DNA of 64,000 nucleotides, from positions 1-64,000 of the forward strand of contig CAVWMS010000015.1 in assembly GCA_963756185.1 (NCBI GenBank). The letters run 5' to 3'. This document shows positions 62,029 to 64,000 of the stretch, in pieces (position 1 is the stretch's first letter; every line of letters starts with the position of its first letter). Source of the DNA: DATAXI01 sp963756185. GTDB taxonomy: Bacteria > Verrucomicrobiota > Verrucomicrobiia > Chthoniobacterales > Chthoniobacteraceae. The notes below the pieces were generated by a model. It was not told where the DNA came from. It was given only the letters and a program-made list of their open reading frames with translations, and did not search any database. The position numbers were made by a program, and so were the translations under genes.

Positions 62029-62952
62029 TCAGACCCGTAGCGCAATCTTGCCGCGCATATTGCCACGCACCGCGCGGGCGTAGGCTTCGCGCGCCTGATC
62101 GAGGGGATAAACGGCTTCCACGAACGCGCGAATTGCACCCGAATCCAGCAACCGCGCAATCTCGGTGAGCTGCGAAGGGTTGGGCTCGACGATGAAGAAT
62201 TCCGCCTTCGTCCGCGCGTCCGTGGCTTCGGCGCTCTGTGACGCGATGGTCACAGCCCTGCCACCCGGCCGAAGCACCTTCCATGAGCGTTCAAGGGTTT
62301 CGCCGCCGATCGAATCGAGCACCAAGTCAATGTTCCGGGCCACCTCCTCAAATCGAGTCGTCTTGTAATCGATCGCCTCATCCGCGCCCAATTCGCGCAC
62401 GAATCCCAGTCGCTCCGCGGACGCGGTGGCGACCACTTCTGCGCCGCGCCACCGAGCCAATTGCACCGCAAATACACCCACCCCGCCCGATCCGCCATGG
62501 ATCAGAACGCGCTCGCCTGCCTTCAGGCCACCGTGATCGAACAGTCCCTGCCAGGCAGTCAGCGCGGAGATCGGCACCACGGCTGCCTCCGCGAAGTCGA
62601 GCGTTGCCGGCTTCGGCGCCACCGCCACGGCCGGAGCGGTGCAAAATTCCGCCTGCGCGCCGTTCGCGAACCAATCGTTCATCCCGTAGACCGCATCTCC
62701 CGCCTTGAACTCCGTGACGCCGCTCCCGATGTCCGCAACGACCCCGGACAACTCATGGCTCAATATGACCGGGAATGGCCGCGGTTCACCACCACGCGTA
62801 TTGAACGTGGGATACCATTGCAGCTCCGTTGGCGTTACCGCTGTCGCGCGGACATGAATCAATAATTCGCCCGCGTCCGGGGATGGCTTCGGCACATCAC
62901 CAATCACCAGGCCCTCTGCCCCCGTCTTTTCCGTCAGGTAAGCCGCACGCAT
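62029..62952 (-). CDS. Zinc-independent MDR-family NADP-dependent oxidoreductase
   Basis: About 307 residues from ATG 62952. The GroES-like domain has FPVILSHELSGVVADIGSGV and FKAGDAVYGMNDWFANGAQA. The Rossmann part has AAVVPISALTAWQGLFDHGG, VLIHGGSGGVGVFAVQLAR and GGETLERSWKVLRPGGRAV. It is a quinone oxidoreductase-like medium-chain dehydrogenase without obvious structural zinc cysteines. Substrate unknown. Confidence 0.9.
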   Translation of the reverse strand: MRAAYLTEKTGAEGLVIGDVPKPSPDAGELLIHVRATAVTPTELQWYPTFNTRGGEPRPFPVILSHELSGVVADIGSGVTEFKAGDAVYGMNDWFANGAQAEFCTAPAVAVAPKPATLDFAEAAVVPISALTAWQGLFDHGGLKAGERVLIHGGSGGVGVFAVQLARWRGAEVVATASAERLGFVRELGADEAIDYKTTRFEEVARNIDLVLDSIGGETLERSWKVLRPGGRAVTIASQSAEATDARTKAEFFIVEPNPSQLTEIARLLDSGAIRAFVEAVYPLDQAREAYARAVRGNMRGKIALRV

Positions 62953-63436
62953 ATTGCCGGTACACTTTCTCCGCGGCGCCGGATGACAGTCAAGAAGTCC
63001 AAACAAAAACGCCGTGCGAATTACCAGACCCCCTCACCCCCCCGGCGCCGGTCCCAGCTCTGGCAGTCCACGATGCGCCAGGCGCAAAATCAAATTCCTT
63101 GCAGGCAGCAGGAAGACGCGCAGCCCTTCGCGCAAACGCTTCAATCTCTCTGCTTTCCTTTGCGTCTCCGCGCCTTTGCGTGAGTCCCTCTTTCCACCCC
63201 ACCAATCCAGACGTGGTACATCGCACAGACCATCACCTTCGCAATCTCCCAACCTCACTGTCCACTGGCACACCGAAGCGGGACATTTGTGTCAACGGCG
63301 ATCAGCATTCGCCGGCTGGCCGTAAATCGTTACCATTGCCTGAGCAAGAAGCCGCTCCCGCTCCGCGTCCGTCAACCCGTTCATCGTGGCGAAGCGCCTT
63401 GAACTCAGGGGAATGCCGTGCCATGCATGTCAGGCC
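62953..63436. other. Intergenic region with dispersed repeats
   Basis: 63023-63105 carries CAGACCCCCTCAC and the repeat shared with 61322-61378. A CTTTGCGTCTCCGCGCCTTT-type stretch lies near 63152-63182. The rest up to the antitoxin start holds no recognisable gene. Confidence 0.5.
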
Positions 63437-63673
63437 ATGCACGCTGTAACGCTCGAAGAAGCCCAGGCGCGCCTGCCCGAGTTGATCGCCGAAACCCAGG
63501 GCGGCGGGGAAATCGTCATCACGCGCGACGACAAGCCTGTGGCAAAGCTTACGGCTGCCGTGGCCGGCGCGGTCCAATCCGGCCTTTCACTTCTCGGCCT
63601 GCTGAAGGGAAAGATCATTTTCCATCAGGGCTGGGAGGAGACTCCCGAGGAATTCAAGCCGTACATGGAATGA
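63437..63673 (+). CDS. Phd/YefM-like antitoxin
   Basis: 78 residues from ATG 63437: HAVTLEEAQARLPELIAETQ, GGGEIVITRDDKPVAKLTAA, then a linker and the toxin-binding tail KIIFHQGWEETPEEFKPYM. Overlaps the VapC start by four bases (ATGA). In-frame upstream starts add a Cys/His-rich leader and are less likely. Confidence 0.85.
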   Translation: MHAVTLEEAQARLPELIAETQGGGEIVITRDDKPVAKLTAAVAGAVQSGLSLLGLLKGKIIFHQGWEETPEEFKPYME

Positions 63674-64000
63674 GGGTGTTGCTGGACACCCACGCGCTGC
63701 TTTGGATCGTCGCGGACTCGCCGCGCCTCTCGCTTGCCGTGCGCGGAATCGCCAGTGATCCGGCGACTGAAAATTCGTAAGCATCGCCTCCCTCTGGGAA
63801 ATCGCGATTAAAGTCCAGTTGAAGTAGCTCGAACTCGGGATGGATTTCGACGCATTCGTAGACTTGATCGAAGGTCAGAGGCTGGCGGTCCTCCTGCCGA
63901 TAACTCCCGCTCACGTAAAACGTCTGCGCCGGTTGGAATTTCACCATCGCGACCCGTTTGACCGATTGCTCGTGGCGCAGGCGCTGACAGAGGACCTCAC
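63670..64000 (+). pseudogene. PIN domain (VapC-like) toxin, broken and cut by the window edge
   Basis: It begins RVLLDTHALLWIVADSPRLS, a typical VapC N-terminus with the first catalytic Asp. The frame is lost near 63775 and resumes as SIASLWEIAIKVQLK, then meets an in-frame TAG (63825-63827) and continues LELGMDFDAFVDLIEGQRLA, VLLPITPAHVKRLRRLEFHH and DPFDRLLVAQALTEDL to base 64000. Both a frameshift and a stop suggest inactivation, leaving the antitoxin alone. Confidence 0.8.

Overview
The window looks like a high-GC chromosomal segment of a Verrucomicrobiota bacterium, probably an environmental genome assembly. The best clues are two secreted repeat proteins whose N-termini carry an IEPLEARIAPA/VEPLEARIAPA motif (the Verrucomicrobia/Planctomycetes LEPR-type sorting region), a haemagglutinin-type secreted protein, ECF sigma factor modules typical of that phylum, and Akkermansia-like features in the Cas9. 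No rRNA or tRNA gene was recognised.

Layout. 1-14.0 kb: cell-surface and secreted proteins (haemagglutinin-like TPS protein broken by frameshifts, a beta-propeller/Ig-repeat protein, and a tandem pair of about 1150-residue solenoid proteins with a duplicated upstream region). 14.1-19.3 kb: two ECF sigma / membrane partner modules and a 7 x 31 bp palindromic tandem repeat. 19.3-22.4 kb (minus): fluoride riboswitch with crcB and DUF190, TM2 protein, ilvC and ilvN. 22.4-26.2 kb: GntR-ABC transporter operon with an operator over its promoter. 26.3-34.2 kb: maf, two DUF4412 proteins (one fused to thioredoxin), an OvoA C-terminal-type methyltransferase, an M29-like peptidase, folP, cdaA, a 49-residue YbbR-like membrane protein and glmM.

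34.5-40.8 kb is the most interesting part: a type II-C-like CRISPR-Cas locus. It has a minus-strand tracrRNA, cas9 (one frameshift), cas1, cas2 and a 19-repeat array. The tracrRNA can be read directly: an 11-nt anti-repeat, a compound stem, a Rho-independent terminator, and a TTGACA promoter lying over the cas9 ribosome-binding site and start codon. The anti-repeat orientation means that working crRNAs must be read from the minus strand, toward cas2, although the degenerate repeat lies at the far end. Cas9 carries an unusual tandem helical insertion with WW motifs after RuvC-III.

41-64 kb: accessory and housekeeping genes, including hipBA coupled to bioD, a GH43-like secreted protein, a PHP phosphoesterase, LysR, ferredoxin, a badly broken Nramp transporter, tyrS, tadA, queA, a glycosidase-glycosyltransferase fusion, two PIN/VapBC-type toxin-antitoxin pairs, a PagL-like outer-membrane enzyme, hemL, and a 1.7 kb tandem array of a composite repeat of about 230 bp. 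Heptanucleotide repeats (TTTCGGA/TTGCGGA/TTGCTGA types) punctuate gene ends throughout. At least eight genes carry frameshifts; some of these may be sequence errors, so broken genes should be checked against reads before being called pseudogenes.
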